Assembly: GCA_017442445.1 (NCBI GenBank) | Contig: JAFRZS010000255.1 | Coordinates: 1-7,392, forward strand | Reading direction: 5' to 3' | DNA length: 7,392 bases | Origin: Clostridia bacterium | GTDB taxonomy: Bacteria; Bacillota; Clostridia; Oscillospirales; Acutalibacteraceae | In this document: one piece after another, positions 6,984 through 7,392 of the stretch | How positions within the stretch are numbered: the first letter of the stretch is position 1 | Layout: each line of letters opens with the position of its first letter | Translations under genes and position numbers: made by a program | The notes under the pieces: generated by a model | Database searches by the model: none | What the model saw: the letters and a program-made list of their open reading frames with translations, nothing else | What the model was told of the DNA's origin: nothing

Positions 6984-7392
6984 ATGAAAAGAGTACTTGT
7001 TGCAGAAGACGAGACCTCCATTCGCGAGTTTATAGTTATAAATCTTAAAAGAAGCGGCTACGAAGTGGTTGAAGCCGCAGACGGTGAGTTGGCATTAAAG
7101 GAATATGAAATACATAACGGTGACTTTGATGTAGCAATTCTTGATATTATGATGCCCAATGTTGACGGACTTCAGGTTTGCAAAGCATTGAGAGAAATGA
7201 ACAGTAATATCGGAATTATTATGCTCAGCGCAAAGACACAGGAGATTGACAAGGTTACAGGTTTATTGTATGGTGCCGATGACTATGTTACAAAACCGTT
7301 TTCTCCGTCAGAGCTTATGGCGAGAGTCGATGCGATATACAGGCGTGTTGCGATGAATTCGCCGGTCAAGGAAAACGATGACAAAAATCATA
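6984..7392 (+). CDS. OmpR/PhoB-type response regulator, receiver domain (3' end outside window)
   Basis: The first 136 codons are present and the frame is open at the right edge. The receiver domain (1-~121) is complete: acidic pocket E8-D9 in VLVAEDE, phosphoacceptor D54 in AILDIMMPNVDG, switch Ser S82 in IIMLSAK, aromatic Y101 and conserved K104 in GADDYVTKPFSPSEL (97-111). The ending LMARVDAIYRR followed by a polar linker (PVKENDDKNH) is typical of the OmpR/PhoB class, so a winged-helix DNA-binding domain should follow. No target can be named. AAGGGTG (6971-6977) overlaps the stop of the lipoprotein gene and lies 6 nt before the ATG, so the two genes are probably co-transcribed. A histidine kinase gene is expected just downstream but cannot be seen. 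Confidence 0.93.
   Translation, partial: MKRVLVAEDETSIREFIVINLKRSGYEVVEAADGELALKEYEIHNGDFDVAILDIMMPNVDGLQVCKALREMNSNIGIIMLSAKTQEIDKVTGLLYGADDYVTKPFSPSELMARVDAIYRRVAMNSPVKENDDKNH

Noticed and set aside
1..7392. Mobile element, CRISPR array, toxin-antitoxin or defence system
   Set aside because: No transposase or integrase, direct-repeat array or unexplained ORF pair was found; every sizeable stretch is accounted for by core genes on one strand.

Overview
The window is AT-rich DNA carrying eight genes, all on the + strand and tightly packed. The gene set is typical of the Firmicutes core: a comEC tail, holA, an RNase M5-like Toprim/DUF4093 protein, ispF, cdaA, cdaR, a lipoprotein and an OmpR-type response regulator. 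Strong GGGAGG-type ribosome-binding sites, low-GC codon use and the cdaA-cdaR pair point to an anaerobic member of Clostridia. Oscillospiraceae/Ruminococcus-like is my best guess, from general resemblance only.

Region 1 (positions 2-3231) looks like one translationally coupled unit. The comEC stop overlaps the holA start (TGATG). Only 10 nt separate holA from the Toprim gene, and the Toprim gene stop overlaps the ispF start (TAATG). The unit links DNA uptake (ComEC), the replication clamp loader (HolA), probable rRNA maturation (RNase M5-like) and isoprenoid synthesis (IspF). These jobs are unrelated, so shared transcription rather than shared function is the likely reason for the grouping.

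Region 2 (3232-3328) is the only intergenic gap of any size. It holds an imperfect hairpin without a T-tract and AT-rich sequence that could carry a promoter for the next unit.

Region 3 (3329-7392, running off the end) begins with the c-di-AMP synthase cdaA and its membrane-anchored regulator cdaR, which overlap. glmM, which often follows cdaR in Firmicutes, is not there. Instead there is a secreted lipoprotein with FG-GAP/VCBS-like Asp-rich repeats, 21 nt after cdaR. An OmpR/PhoB-type response regulator follows 11 nt later and is cut by the window edge. The close spacing suggests that c-di-AMP synthesis, a cell-surface lipoprotein and a two-component system are co-transcribed.

The two most interesting points are the ComEC C-terminal domain, which keeps the place of the metallo-beta-lactamase-like domain but has lost its metal-binding motifs, and the unrecognised FG-GAP-like lipoprotein between cdaR and the response regulator. 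I see no mobile element, CRISPR array, tRNA or rRNA.
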